The notes beneath the pieces were generated by a model, which was not told the origin of the DNA, ran no database searches, and worked only from the letters and a program-made list of their open reading frames with translations. 64,000 nucleotides of DNA from Candidatus Cybelea septentrionalis (lineage in GTDB: Bacteria; Vulcanimicrobiota; Vulcanimicrobiia; Vulcanimicrobiales; Vulcanimicrobiaceae), in the NCBI GenBank assembly GCA_003158175.1, contig PMHJ01000021.1, positions 57,742 through 121,741 of the forward strand, given 5' to 3'. Position 1 is the first letter of the stretch, and each line of letters starts with the position of its first letter. Below, in pieces: positions 38,811 to 46,570 of this stretch. The position numbers and the translations under genes were made by a program.

Positions 38811-39144
38811 TTTCGCGCTCGCCGAGCATTTTCACGATCATCTTATAGAGCTCTTCGCGTTCGGCAATCGGAGCGAGGACGATCACCGACGGCTCGCCGT
38901 CGCGCGGATCGACGCAGACCGTGACGCGTTCCCGCGCGCAGACGTCCAAGCAGCTCGTGCTTACCGCGCGAATCGCGCCCCAATGCCCCTCCTGCTTGAG
39001 CCGTTCCTTGAGCCAGTCGCGCAGATGAAAGTCGCCGATGCGTTCGGCGGCCTTAGGATCTTCTTCGGGAATGCGCTCTTTGAAGCAGCGCTCGCAGACA
39101 AGCACGAGGCCGCCGCGCGCCCATTTGGGGCTAACTTTTTGCAT
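38800..39144 (-). CDS. (2Fe-2S) ferredoxin-like thioredoxin-fold protein
   Basis: 114 residues with a CxxC near the start (LVCERCFKE) and a second pair in STSCLDVCARERVTVCVDP. This is the arrangement of small thioredoxin-like [2Fe-2S] ferredoxins. These are cytoplasmic electron carriers of poorly known partners. Its start overlaps the end of the upstream VOC gene by 14 bases, so the two are cotranscribed. Family-level call only. Confidence 0.75.
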   Translation of the reverse strand: MQKVSPKWARGGLVLVCERCFKERIPEEDPKAAERIGDFHLRDWLKERLKQEGHWGAIRAVSTSCLDVCARERVTVCVDPRDGEPSVIVLAPIAEREELYKMIVKMLGEREIKA

Positions 39145-39532
39145 TACGGTTTGTTGCGCTTATACCGGTTGCAATACATCCAAAGATGTTCCCGTCGGGG
39201 TCTTTGACGTACGCGAGTAGCCCAACGTGCGGTATCTCGTGCTTTGCGACGACGATCTCCCCGCCGTTTCCGGTTATTGACGTCAGCGTCTCGTCGAGCG
39301 CCTCTACGCCAATCGTGCAAACGTAGGCGTTGACCGCCGCTCCCGTGGCCGGCGCCTCGCCTTGGCGTCGAACGATGCCGCCGTCAATGCCGCGCCCTTC
39401 GCCGGTCTGAACGAGCCAGTATTCGACGGGTCCGTCCCATTTGGAGATCTTCCAGCCGAAGATCGAGGAGTAGAACGTTGCCGCCGCGTCGGGGTCCGCG
39501 GAATGAATTTCGAAATGAACGACACGAGGCAT
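39131..39532 (-). CDS. VOC (glyoxalase/bleomycin resistance) family protein
   Basis: 133 residues, one VOC module pair: VVHFEIHSADPDAAATFY with a metal-ligand His, FGWKISKWDGPVEYW, then GGEIVVAKHEIPHVGLLAYV and KDPDGNIFGC. This subfamily (GrlB-like) is widespread in soil bacteria and mostly uncharacterised. It lies just downstream of tRNA-Thr on the same strand and overlaps the ferredoxin-like gene. Confidence 0.88.
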   Translation of the reverse strand: MPRVVHFEIHSADPDAAATFYSSIFGWKISKWDGPVEYWLVQTGEGRGIDGGIVRRQGEAPATGAAVNAYVCTIGVEALDETLTSITGNGGEIVVAKHEIPHVGLLAYVKDPDGNIFGCIATGISATNRNAKS

Positions 39533-39560
39533 AAACCAAACTTTCTACGCTAGAGAGTGA

Positions 39561-39636
39561 TGGAGCCGACGGTGGGACTCGAACCCACGGCCCTCACATT
39601 ACAAGTGTGATGCTCTACCAGCTGAGCTACGTCGGC
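39561..39636 (-). tRNA. tRNA-Thr(TGT)
   Basis: Full cloverleaf on the minus strand: acceptor GCCGACG pairs with CGTCGGC, D-loop region AGCTCAGCTGGTAGAGC, anticodon loop CTTGTAA giving anticodon TGT, T-arm GTGGGTTCGAGTCCCAC. CCA is encoded. Confidence 0.97.
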
Positions 39637-39719
39637 GCGCGTCAACAGCTCCAACTGCATCGATGACGCCCGAATTACCTTTTGAGGTCACGGAGATCTT
39701 ACACCGCGCTTGATGCGGG

Positions 39720-39960
39720 ACTTGAAATCTGGTTGGCGCGGCCACCCACGGATGGGCTCGACCTCGCCCTCGGTTAAGGCCGCGGAACGTCGGGGTAAGC
39801 GCGTGGCAATTGGGACAGAGCAGCGTTGATATGCTCGATTTCGACCGGGACCTTTTTCGTTTTTGGCTGTCGTTCCGCCCAGCCGCATCTGCTGCAGCGC
39901 TCTCCGAGTCGGCGAACCAGGTATCTCCGCAAGAACGTCGTCGGGTGAATAAAAGGGCAT
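39720..39960 (-). pseudogene. Degraded HNH endonuclease-type gene next to tRNA-Thr
   Basis: Three minus-strand frames carry consecutive fragments of one domain. First is MPFYSPDDVLAEIPGSPTRR with a basic helix, then VEIEHIN, the H of an HNH core, near 39826-39845. The zinc-knuckle segment LLCPNCHALTPTFRG lies at about 39779-39822. Joining them needs two frameshifts and they are shorter than intact homologues, so I read it as a pseudogene. HNH genes often lie beside tRNA genes. The remainder of 39637-40123 shows no coding or structured feature I can support. Confidence 0.45.
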
Positions 39961-40123
39961 GACTCGGATTCGAGTAGCTCGGCCCGCTTTCGAAAGTGAA
40001 ATTTTTATCGCGTTCCCGCATCCGTTCAAACACCATCCGCGCTATACGCATGGCAGTCGGCGCGAAGAAGATGCAAGATTTCTTCTCGCAACGACACCGC
40101 TAGAAACGGGGACGGGGCGCGCG

Positions 40124-40987
40124 CTAGGGTGTTGCTGTGACGATCCAGTCGGCGATCGCGTATTGCGCGCCGGTGCTCGTGATCGTGAGGGTGCCTTCGC
40201 CGTTGGCGTTCGAATGGAACGTCGCTAATTCGGTGTTGCCGTTTTCGATCGTGCCGGTAATCGATTGCGGCCGGGCAAAAGACATGGCCACGTCGAGGCT
40301 TTCGCCGCCGGCAAACCTGGCATTGCTCACGCTGACGTTCCACAGCGTTCCGTGACGATACGTTAGCGTGATTGGAATCGAAAACGCGTTGCCTGCCGTC
40401 GCGCCGCGCACGGAAAACGTGGGCGCCAACATCGGACAGCTTGCGCTGCCGCTTCGCACGATCGAGAGTCCACCGATCGGAGCCTGCACCGTTTCGCCGC
40501 TCGCGTTTGCGGACCACGTTGAAAACCCGCGGTCTCCAGTCACACGCGCGCCGCCGGAGTACGCGCCGCTCTGCCAGCCGAAGGTTTCATCGAGCGACGG
40601 AATTCCTTTGAGGCTGTAGCCTGCAGAACTCTGACAGTATCCGGAGACGCCGCCACCGCTTGGGCGTAGCACCAGCTGCGATTGCGACAGGACTCGCCGT
40701 ACGCGAGCGCCTTCCTTGGCTGCGTGCGCCGCACCGGAGAGTATGCGCTCGTCGTCGCTGATATCGCGCACGATCGAGCCGAGCGCGTTGGTGATGCCGA
40801 TGGCGGCCTTCGCGTTCTGCGTAGCGGAGCCACGGTGGGCGACGAGGGAGTCGGCCGCGTCGCTAACGGTCTGCACGTCGTCACCGGCAGCGGGAAGTGA
40901 AACACCGAACTGACCAAATGCCGCACTGCATCCAGTAAGGAGAAGCCCTATGAGGGCGGTAACCGCAAGAACCGCTGGGCGCGCCAT
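40124..40987 (-). CDS. Secreted lipoprotein of unknown function
   Basis: 287 residues. A signal peptide with lipobox (ALIGLLLTGCS) places it in the cell envelope. The mature part starts with an Ala/Asp-rich helical stretch and continues as a beta-rich domain with repeated Gly/Ser/Thr strands (TGDRGFSTWSANASGET, GTIENGNTELATF, GEGTLTITSTGAQY). I recognise no family. The ATG at 40987 is chosen over an upstream extension that would run through two tRNA genes. It lies in the tRNA-flanked accessory region. Confidence 0.75.
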   Translation of the reverse strand: MARPAVLAVTALIGLLLTGCSAAFGQFGVSLPAAGDDVQTVSDAADSLVAHRGSATQNAKAAIGITNALGSIVRDISDDERILSGAAHAAKEGARVRRVLSQSQLVLRPSGGGVSGYCQSSAGYSLKGIPSLDETFGWQSGAYSGGARVTGDRGFSTWSANASGETVQAPIGGLSIVRSGSASCPMLAPTFSVRGATAGNAFSIPITLTYRHGTLWNVSVSNARFAGGESLDVAMSFARPQSITGTIENGNTELATFHSNANGEGTLTITSTGAQYAIADWIVTATP

Positions 40988-41166
40988 CCTGTCCAAACTC
41001 CAAAAGGCGAAGGCGAGTTTGCTATGGCTTCCATGGTAAGGTACCCGCGCTGGGGGCACATGAGAAGGCCATGAGGACACCTTTGGGAAGCAAGCGACAT
41101 CACCTTGCCGAGGAGCCGATAGCTGCAGTATCGTACCCAGGTCAGCCACGTTTAAAGAGTCTCCAT

Positions 41167-41251
41167 GGGTAGGTGGCCGAGTGGTTAATGGCACCAGGCT
41201 GTAAACCTGGCGCGCGAAAGCGCTACGCTGGTTCAAATCCAGCCCTGCCCA
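41167..41251 (+). tRNA. tRNA-Tyr(GTA)
   Basis: Class II tRNA of 85 bases: acceptor GGGTAGG pairs with CCTGCCC, anticodon loop CTGTAAA with anticodon GTA, long variable arm (GCGCGCGAAAGCGCTACG), T-arm CTGGTTCAAATCCAG. CCA is not encoded. Confidence 0.96.
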
Positions 41252-41256
41252 GAGTC

Positions 41257-41330
41257 GCGGGCGTTGCATAGTGGTAATGCCCTTGCCTTCCAAGCAAGAG
41301 TCGCGGGTTCGATTCCCGCCGCCCGCTCCA
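41257..41330 (+). tRNA. tRNA-Gly(TCC)
   Basis: 74 bases with CCA encoded: acceptor GCGGGCG pairs with CGCCCGC, anticodon loop CTTCCAA with anticodon TCC, T-arm GCGGGTTCGATTCCCGC. It starts 5 bases after tRNA-Tyr, so both come from one precursor. Confidence 0.96.
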
Positions 41331-41358
41331 AAAAAGCCCTCTACTAAGGGAAAAGCAT

Positions 41359-42321
41359 ATGGATTTGAGATCGTTCGGACCGCTCGTCTTTTGTGCGGCC
41401 TTAGCCGTGCCCATCGTATCTTGCGGTGAGAATCGTGCTCTCATCGTGCCGAGCAGCCAAGAGGCCTTCAACACGAAATCGTCGTCAAATCCGTGCCTTA
41501 ACCCGATTTCGCGGGAGAAAAAATATTCGCACGTACTGACTTTTCAATACAAGGGCCAGGAACAGACGTGGACCGTACCGTCGAAGCTAACTTCGGTTTT
41601 CGTCATTGCTATCGGTGCCGAAGGGTCCGGCGGGTTTTCGCCAGGCACTCCGGGTTCTGGCGGTTGCATCGCCAGCACGGTTAAAGTCGGTGGGATAAAG
41701 CAGCTAGGCGTGTATGTGGGCGGCAGAGGCAAGGGCTGCGTTGGCGGGTTTAACGGCGGCGGCTCGGGACACGGCGATGGGGGCCACCAGGGCATTTGTG
41801 GGGGCGGTGGCGGAGGCGCCTCGGGCTTGACCGGGCACGGTCATAACCATGGCGGCTACTTAATCATCGCCGGCGGCGGCGGTGGCGCATCCGAAGGAGT
41901 TCCAGGCGGAGCCGGGGGCTATGAGAAAGGCCAAAATGGCGGCAGCGACTGTAACACGACGCAATGCTTTAGCACGGGTGGCAAGGGCGGTTCAAACCAC
42001 CGTGGCGGCGGCAGCGGAGGTGCGGGGCAAGGCCCCACTGGTACGGGATCCTGCGACTATGGCAGCGGGACTTCGGGATCCAGGTTGGAGGGCGGTGGAG
42101 GCGGCTATATCACCTACGGGTGCGGGTCCTCCGGTACTGGGCACGGCGGCGCGGGCGGCGGGGGCGGTTTCTACGGCGGCGGCGGCGGCGGTTCCGACGG
42201 GCACTTCGGTTCCGCTGGCGGTGGCGGAACCTCTGCCATTTTTGGACAGCGCTCCGGCACGGTCTACTCCGCGCAGGGGATTAGCGAAGGAGACGGCTCC
42301 GTGATTATCTGTTGGAACTAG
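41359..42321 (+). CDS. Glycine-rich secreted lipoprotein
   Basis: 320 residues. The signal sequence ends in a lipobox-like VPIVSCGEN. A short beta strand pair (HVLTFQYKGQEQTWTVPSKL) leads into a long region of Gly runs with Ser, His and Asn (GGGGGGASG, AGGGGGASEG, GGGGSDGHFGSAGGGG), ending FGQRSGTVYSAQG and GSVIICWN. The layout matches glycine-rich domains that begin after FTVP-type strands. It is a likely surface or adhesive protein. Eight or more Cys are present. ATG at 41359 follows AAGGGAAA. It lies 28 bases after tRNA-Gly. Confidence 0.75.
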   Translation: MDLRSFGPLVFCAALAVPIVSCGENRALIVPSSQEAFNTKSSSNPCLNPISREKKYSHVLTFQYKGQEQTWTVPSKLTSVFVIAIGAEGSGGFSPGTPGSGGCIASTVKVGGIKQLGVYVGGRGKGCVGGFNGGGSGHGDGGHQGICGGGGGGASGLTGHGHNHGGYLIIAGGGGGASEGVPGGAGGYEKGQNGGSDCNTTQCFSTGGKGGSNHRGGGSGGAGQGPTGTGSCDYGSGTSGSRLEGGGGGYITYGCGSSGTGHGGAGGGGGFYGGGGGGSDGHFGSAGGGGTSAIFGQRSGTVYSAQGISEGDGSVIICWN

Positions 42322-42505
42322 CTGCGGACACGAATAGGCAATTTGACCCGGCCGAATAAGGCGAAGGCTAACCACCGAACATCTTGCAAGCCATCGCACT
42401 GGTACGCGCGCAAATCGCGGCAAGCGAGAGAGCAAGCAAATAAAACGTCGACGAATCGCCGATTTGTCAGACAATAGGCCTTCTTTGTGGAACCTGTCGC
42501 ACCTA
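42322..42505 (+). other. Non-coding stretch upstream of a terminator; possible small RNA
   Basis: No supported gene. It holds a weak promoter-like TTGACC (42343-42348), an 8-base-pair hairpin GACGAATC-GCC-GATTTGTC (42450-42468), and ends at a strong terminator. The terminator lies 184 bases past the glycine-rich gene, so this is either a long 3' leader or a small RNA. Confidence 0.25.
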
Positions 42506-42532
42506 AACCCGAGATTTGTTCGGGTTTTTTTT
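42506..42532 (+). terminator. Rho-independent terminator
   Basis: Stem AACCCGA / TCGGGTT with a 7-base loop GATTTGT, followed by a T-run to 42532. Confidence 0.8.
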
Positions 42533-42654
42533 CGTTAACGGCGCAACAGGGAGGCGGCGCCCGCTCGCGAACCGGGGAGGCCTACAACCAGGCACGCGCT
42601 CTCCATTATTAGGAAGCGAGCCTCCTGCTCGAAAACGATAGGAGACCTAAACAC

Positions 42655-43866
42655 ATGCGCTTCTCACTAGCGACCGCGAGTTTGGCCGTTTCGGTGGCCC
42701 TCCTCGCCGGTTGTTCCGCATCGCAGGGCACGCAGTCCCTGCCCAGTTCCTCGCTCGGAGCCCAATCGTTGGGCGCAATCGGTCATCCCGACATGAGGAA
42801 CTTTCACCACATTACGCCGATGCAGCTGCTCAAAATGCAGGCGGAGGGTAAGATCGGTGGACCTCTTCCACGAGCGGTCCTACGTGAACAGTTCAAGGAA
42901 CTCAAAGGCCAGAGCCGACCGCACCTTGCCGCGGGTCGCGCGATAGCCGCCGGAGTCTGGTCATCGAACACCGACTTCGGCTACCTCGTCGGTTCAGCCA
43001 AAAAAGGAAAGAAGGCGGTCGCGTCCATCAATGTCGAGAACAACGAATGTGAGGACCCGATCACGGTCAAGGTCGACGCCGCGCAGAACATCTGGACTGC
43101 CTGCGAAATCAACTTCGACGATGCCACCGAACAGCAGGAGTACAGCAGCAACGGAACACTTGAGGGAACTTATGCCACGGGGTGTCCGGTGGGAACCAGC
43201 CCCAGCACATGTGAGTGGTATTTCTCCGAAGGATTCGACGGCGGCAAAGATGCCAGCGGCAACGTCTTCTCGGCGATGGAGTTCTTTGAAGCAGACATTT
43301 GCCCCAGCAGCGAGACTTGCGAGTTCCTAGAAGGCACCGGCATCGAATACGCCAATTCGCCGTCGGCGCAACCGACTCTCTTGACGCCGCCACCATCGTC
43401 CGGAATCGATGACATCTATTACATGGATGTTGACAACTCTGACAACATCTGGTTCGACTACTATAGCTGCGTGAGCGTCTGCGGTTATGCCCTCGGCGAA
43501 GTGCAGAACGCCACCACGTCGCCGGTCTGGGTGACCAACATTGCCTCACTAGGGTTCGCCGGTGGCGTCTATGTGGGCAACGGCGGCAGCACGCTCAGCG
43601 TCATCGACCAAGATGCTCGCACGATCTCGCGCTACTCGCTTCCGGGCCTCGGGGCGCTGAGTGCACTGGGTCCGACAAAGATGAACTTGCTAGGCCAGGG
43701 CGATCCGGTTGCGGGTGGTTATAACAGCACGGACACAATGATGGCGATCGGCGATGACTATGGCTGGCTGGATATTGGAAACGTCGCTGCGAACACGTGG
43801 AAAGCGACCAAGAATACGAGTCTCGGCAACCCCGAAGGCGCGGCCTTCACTCCTTCGGATAAGTAA
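42655..43866 (+). CDS. Secreted lipoprotein, acidic, possible beta-propeller
   Basis: 403 residues. The signal peptide has a clear lipobox (VALLAGCSAS). After a linker with HHITPMQLLKMQAEG come repeated blade-like segments with Asp/Asn-rich turns: DAAQNIWTACEINFDD, DASGNVFSAMEFF, DVDNSDNIWFDYY, GNGGSTLSVIDQDAR. The pattern resembles NHL/Vgb-like propellers. Several Cys pairs (NECED, TGCPVGTS, TCEWYF, ICPSSETCEF) suggest disulfides. GGAG lies 11 bases before ATG. A strong terminator follows. The ligand is unknown. Confidence 0.8.
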   Translation: MRFSLATASLAVSVALLAGCSASQGTQSLPSSSLGAQSLGAIGHPDMRNFHHITPMQLLKMQAEGKIGGPLPRAVLREQFKELKGQSRPHLAAGRAIAAGVWSSNTDFGYLVGSAKKGKKAVASINVENNECEDPITVKVDAAQNIWTACEINFDDATEQQEYSSNGTLEGTYATGCPVGTSPSTCEWYFSEGFDGGKDASGNVFSAMEFFEADICPSSETCEFLEGTGIEYANSPSAQPTLLTPPPSSGIDDIYYMDVDNSDNIWFDYYSCVSVCGYALGEVQNATTSPVWVTNIASLGFAGGVYVGNGGSTLSVIDQDARTISRYSLPGLGALSALGPTKMNLLGQGDPVAGGYNSTDTMMAIGDDYGWLDIGNVAANTWKATKNTSLGNPEGAAFTPSDK

Positions 43867-43901
43867 CCCCTAGAAGAAATCATCTAGCAGGTAAGAACAG
43901 A

Positions 43902-43930
43902 GGGGGCCCTCTCAGGAGGGCCCCCTTTTT
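43902..43930 (+). terminator. Rho-independent terminator after the propeller-like lipoprotein
   Basis: Perfect 10-base stem GGGGGCCCTC / GAGGGCCCCC with loop TCAG, followed by TTTTT. Confidence 0.92.
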
Positions 43931-44075
43931 CGCGTCCGCGCGGACGCTTTACAGCATGCCTGAGTCGTGCCTAAACCCGCGTACGATCCGCTGGCCCTCG
44001 ACGTCCGTGCGAGTGGGGAACCACGTAGGAATGCCGTCCGAGGGACTCGTACCAGCAAGGGTCCTAGGGGCAAGT

Positions 44076-44150
44076 GCCGTCGTAGCTTAGTGGTAAAGCA
44101 CGTCATTGGTAATGACGAGATCATGGGTTCAATCCCCATCGACGGCTCCA
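44076..44150 (+). tRNA. tRNA-Thr(GGT)
   Basis: 75 bases with CCA: acceptor GCCGTCG pairs with CGACGGC, anticodon loop TTGGTAA with anticodon GGT, T-arm ATGGGTTCAATCCCCAT. Its last 22 bases overlap the 3' end of the convergent MerR-family gene. Confidence 0.95.
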
Positions 44151-44914
44151 TGCCCGTCGCAGTTCATCGTCTGCTTGATGAACGCATCGGCCGCATCGCT
44201 CCAGGGCCGCTTGAAATCGTTCGGCCAATGAGTCGTATCGGACCACATCCGGTTCAGTCCCCCTGAAATTTCGGCGTCACCTTGCGTGAACTGCGCGACC
44301 AAGCCGCGCCACCGCCGCGCCAACGCTCGACCATCCGCGCTCGACGGTTCGATGCCGTTTGCAACCGCAGCTTCGACCTCCGCGATGAGCGCCGTCCAGT
44401 CCCGTTGCCCTTGCGCGACGCCGTCAGCCGGCACGCTACGCCGGTGCTCGTCGATCTTTTCGCGCGCTGCTTCCGAATAATACTCTTGCGTCCACTTCCA
44501 ATCGTTTTGCATTTTGAATACCTCCATGACGGTGCGAAGAATCTTCAGACGGTCGGTCGGTGCGCCGGCGGCAAGCGCGCGTTCCGCTTCCTCGATAACG
44601 GTAAGCGCCGATTCGAGTCCGCGCTTCTGCCGTGCGATGACCTCGCGCTGCAAGCGCAGCGCCGCTGCCAGCGGCAAGTCCGATCCGGCGAGCAGTTTCT
44701 TGATCTGATCCAGAGTGAAGCCGACGAAGCGCAACGCCAGAATGTGTTCGAGGTGCTCGAGCTCGGCGTCGCCGTAGAGACGGTAACCGGATTCGCTCAC
44801 CGCAGCGGGCCGCAGGAGCCCGAGCCGGTCGTAGAGGTGCAGCGTCCGAACGCTGACCCCGGCTTCGGTCGAGAAGGCCTTAATCCGGCGCAGCCGGCCG
44901 CTCTGCGTTTGCAT
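44129..44914 (-). CDS. MerR-family regulator with TipAS-like effector domain
   Basis: 261 residues. An N-terminal winged helix (TEAGVSVRTLHLYDRLGLL, ESGYRLYGDAELEHL) and dimerisation helix (VIARQKRGLESALTVIEEA) are followed by a TipAS-type antibiotic-binding domain (WTQEYYSEAAREKIDEH, WTALIAEVEAAV, ALARRWRGLVAQFT). TipA proteins sense thiopeptide-like or other multidrug ligands. Its promoter has the 19-base spacer typical of MerR targets, which suggests autoregulation. The last residues (CDGHGAVDGD) are encoded by sequence antisense to the tRNA-Thr(GGT) 3' end. Confidence 0.9.
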   Translation of the reverse strand: MQTQSGRLRRIKAFSTEAGVSVRTLHLYDRLGLLRPAAVSESGYRLYGDAELEHLEHILALRFVGFTLDQIKKLLAGSDLPLAAALRLQREVIARQKRGLESALTVIEEAERALAAGAPTDRLKILRTVMEVFKMQNDWKWTQEYYSEAAREKIDEHRRSVPADGVAQGQRDWTALIAEVEAAVANGIEPSSADGRALARRWRGLVAQFTQGDAEISGGLNRMWSDTTHWPNDFKRPWSDAADAFIKQTMNCDGHGAVDGD

Positions 44915-44932
44915 CGTCGTTCTTATCGGTCG

Positions 44933-44963
44933 AGCGTAAGCCCTGACGCAAGGTCGGAGTCAA
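44933..44963 (-). promoter_or_regulatory. MerR-type promoter upstream of the TipA-like gene
   Basis: On the minus strand, TTGACT (44963-44958), a 19-base spacer and TACGCT (44938-44933), ending 18 bases before the ATG. The overlong spacer is the hallmark of promoters remodelled by MerR-family activators. Confidence 0.5.
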
Positions 44964-45057
44964 GCGCCGTAACTTCACACATTCCGGCCGCTTGCCTCAT
45001 AGGGCGAGAAAGCATCATTTTGCACATTTTCTAACCAAGGCAGCGCGGGCGTGGAGT

Positions 45058-45063
45058 TATAAT
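45058..45063 (+). promoter_or_regulatory. -10 element of the Gly/Tyr-rich protein gene
   Basis: A perfect TATAAT 10 bases before the ATG at 45073. No -35 match at 17 bases. Transcription would start only a few bases before the start codon, so the mRNA may be nearly leaderless. Confidence 0.4.
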
Positions 45064-45072
45064 GGTTCCAAC

Positions 45073-45900
45073 ATGCGGATTGCAACATCGTTCATTCAAA
45101 AGACACTCGTCTGGGCCGCGCTGCCGGCGGTCCTTAGCCTTTCCCTGCCAGGCGTCGCGGTCGCGCAGCAGTCGGAGCCAGGTTATGGCACCGGTCCGGT
45201 TCCGAGCTATGGAAGACCCGTCGCGCCTCAAGATCAGATCAAAGGCACGGTTACCGGTTTTGACGGAGCCTACATCGTCTACATGCGCGACGACAGAGGC
45301 TACGACGATCACGTTTCGATGCACGACGGTACGGTCATCAATCCGACCGGCACCAGGCTCGTCGAGGGCATGCCCATCACGATTTACGGCCATGCCGACG
45401 GCCCGACGTTCGATGCCTATCGTATCGACGTCGCGATGGCCTACACGCCGTACGGCGGCGATGGTGGCTACGGCGGCTATGGCGGCTATGGGTACGACGG
45501 TTATTATGCCGGTGGCTACCCGTACTACGGCGCGGGCTACTACGGCGGGGCCTACCCCTACTGGGGCATCGGCATCGGCATCGGTCTCGGCTTTGGCTGG
45601 GGCTGCTGTGGTTGGGGCGGCTATTATCGTCCCTGGGGCTGGGGTTATCGCGGCCCGTGGGGCTATTACCGCGGAGGCTATTATGGCCGCTACTACGGCG
45701 GCTACCGCGGAGGCTACTACGGCGGCTACCGTGGAGGCTATTACGGCGGCTATCGAGGCGGCTACTATGGCGGCTATCGCGGAGGCTATGGCGGCTACCG
45801 TGGAGGCTACAACGGCGGCTCCCATGGAAGCGTGCACGGCTCGAGCGGGAGTGTTCATGGCTCCGGCGGCGGCGGACACGGCGGCGGTCGACCCCGATAG
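45073..45900 (+). CDS. Secreted Gly/Tyr-rich repeat protein
   Basis: 275 residues. A signal peptide (TLVWAALPAVLSLSLPGVAVA) precedes a small beta domain (residues about 50-125: DQIKGTVTGFDGAYIVYM, VINPTGTRLVEGMPITIYGHA). A long low-complexity region of Gly and Tyr follows, with RGGYYGGY units repeated at least five times and a His/Ser/Gly tail. The N-terminal domain resembles small OB-like DUF5666-type folds. Gly/Tyr repeats suggest a surface or self-associating matrix protein. It is divergent from the MerR-family gene, which may regulate it. Confidence 0.75.
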   Translation: MRIATSFIQKTLVWAALPAVLSLSLPGVAVAQQSEPGYGTGPVPSYGRPVAPQDQIKGTVTGFDGAYIVYMRDDRGYDDHVSMHDGTVINPTGTRLVEGMPITIYGHADGPTFDAYRIDVAMAYTPYGGDGGYGGYGGYGYDGYYAGGYPYYGAGYYGGAYPYWGIGIGIGLGFGWGCCGWGGYYRPWGWGYRGPWGYYRGGYYGRYYGGYRGGYYGGYRGGYYGGYRGGYYGGYRGGYGGYRGGYNGGSHGSVHGSSGSVHGSGGGGHGGGRPR

Positions 45901-45907
45901 CAGGCTG

Positions 45908-46096
45908 CTACCAGAGCGAGCCGTCCGCAACTAACAGGTAAAGGATCGGCCCGAGACCCCAAATGATGCTGACGACGAACCAGATGACTTTCTGGAACGT
46001 CGTCAGGTCGCCGCGGCCGGTCAGATTGATCCACATCAGGATCATGGCGATCGGGTGTAAGAGAATCGACAGCAAGATCTCGAAGAGCAGCTTCAT
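45908..46096 (-). CDS. Small two-helix membrane protein (PLDc_N-like)
   Basis: 62 residues with two membrane segments: LLFEILLSILLHPIAMILMW and VIWFVVSIIWGLGPILYLLV. The linker contains INLTGRGDLTTFQ. Pattern and size resemble PLDc_N-type small membrane proteins. Function is unknown. ATG at 46096. Confidence 0.7.
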   Translation of the reverse strand: MKLLFEILLSILLHPIAMILMWINLTGRGDLTTFQKVIWFVVSIIWGLGPILYLLVADGSLW

Positions 46097-46153
46097 AGGC
46101 TGCTCTTCGCGCTTGCATCGCTTTGGCGCCTTCGCTCGTTATGAGGGCTACAG

Positions 46154-46570
46154 ATGAAACACGACGTAACGCCAGATATTCAAAAAAGTGAAGACGAGTG
46201 GAAGGCCCAGCTCAGTGCCGAGCGCTACCATATTCTGCGCGAAGCCGGCACCGAGGCGCCCTTCTCCGGTTCGCTCCTCCAAGTTCAGGACGATGGCACC
46301 TACCTCTGCGGAGCCTGCGGGCAGCCGCTCTTTAGGTCAACCGAAAAGTTTGAGTCGCACTGCGGGTGGCCGAGTTTCACGCATCCCGAGGAAAGGGAGA
46401 ACGTGAGGCTCCTCGACGACTCTAGTCTCGGCATGCATCGCACCGAAGTGCGTTGCAAACGCTGCGACTCGCATCTCGGGCACGTATTCGACGACGGCCC
46501 GGGGCCGGAAGGAACGCGCTATTGCATCAACTCACATTCGCTCGATTTTCAGCCCTCGCGGCAAGCATAA
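46154..46570 (+). CDS. msrB: Peptide-methionine (R)-S-oxide reductase
   Basis: Repairs oxidised methionine in proteins. 138 residues with two zinc CxxC pairs (Cys52/55, Cys101/104), HCGWPSF, and the catalytic Cys124 in RYCINSHSL. No signal peptide, so it is cytoplasmic. The following binding-protein gene starts inside its last 49 bases. Confidence 0.96.
   Translation: MKHDVTPDIQKSEDEWKAQLSAERYHILREAGTEAPFSGSLLQVQDDGTYLCGACGQPLFRSTEKFESHCGWPSFTHPEERENVRLLDDSSLGMHRTEVRCKRCDSHLGHVFDDGPGPEGTRYCINSHSLDFQPSRQA

Noticed and set aside
40988..41293. N-terminal extension of the lipoprotein at 40124-40987
   Set aside because: It would be read antisense through tRNA-Tyr and tRNA-Gly and would bury the lipobox.
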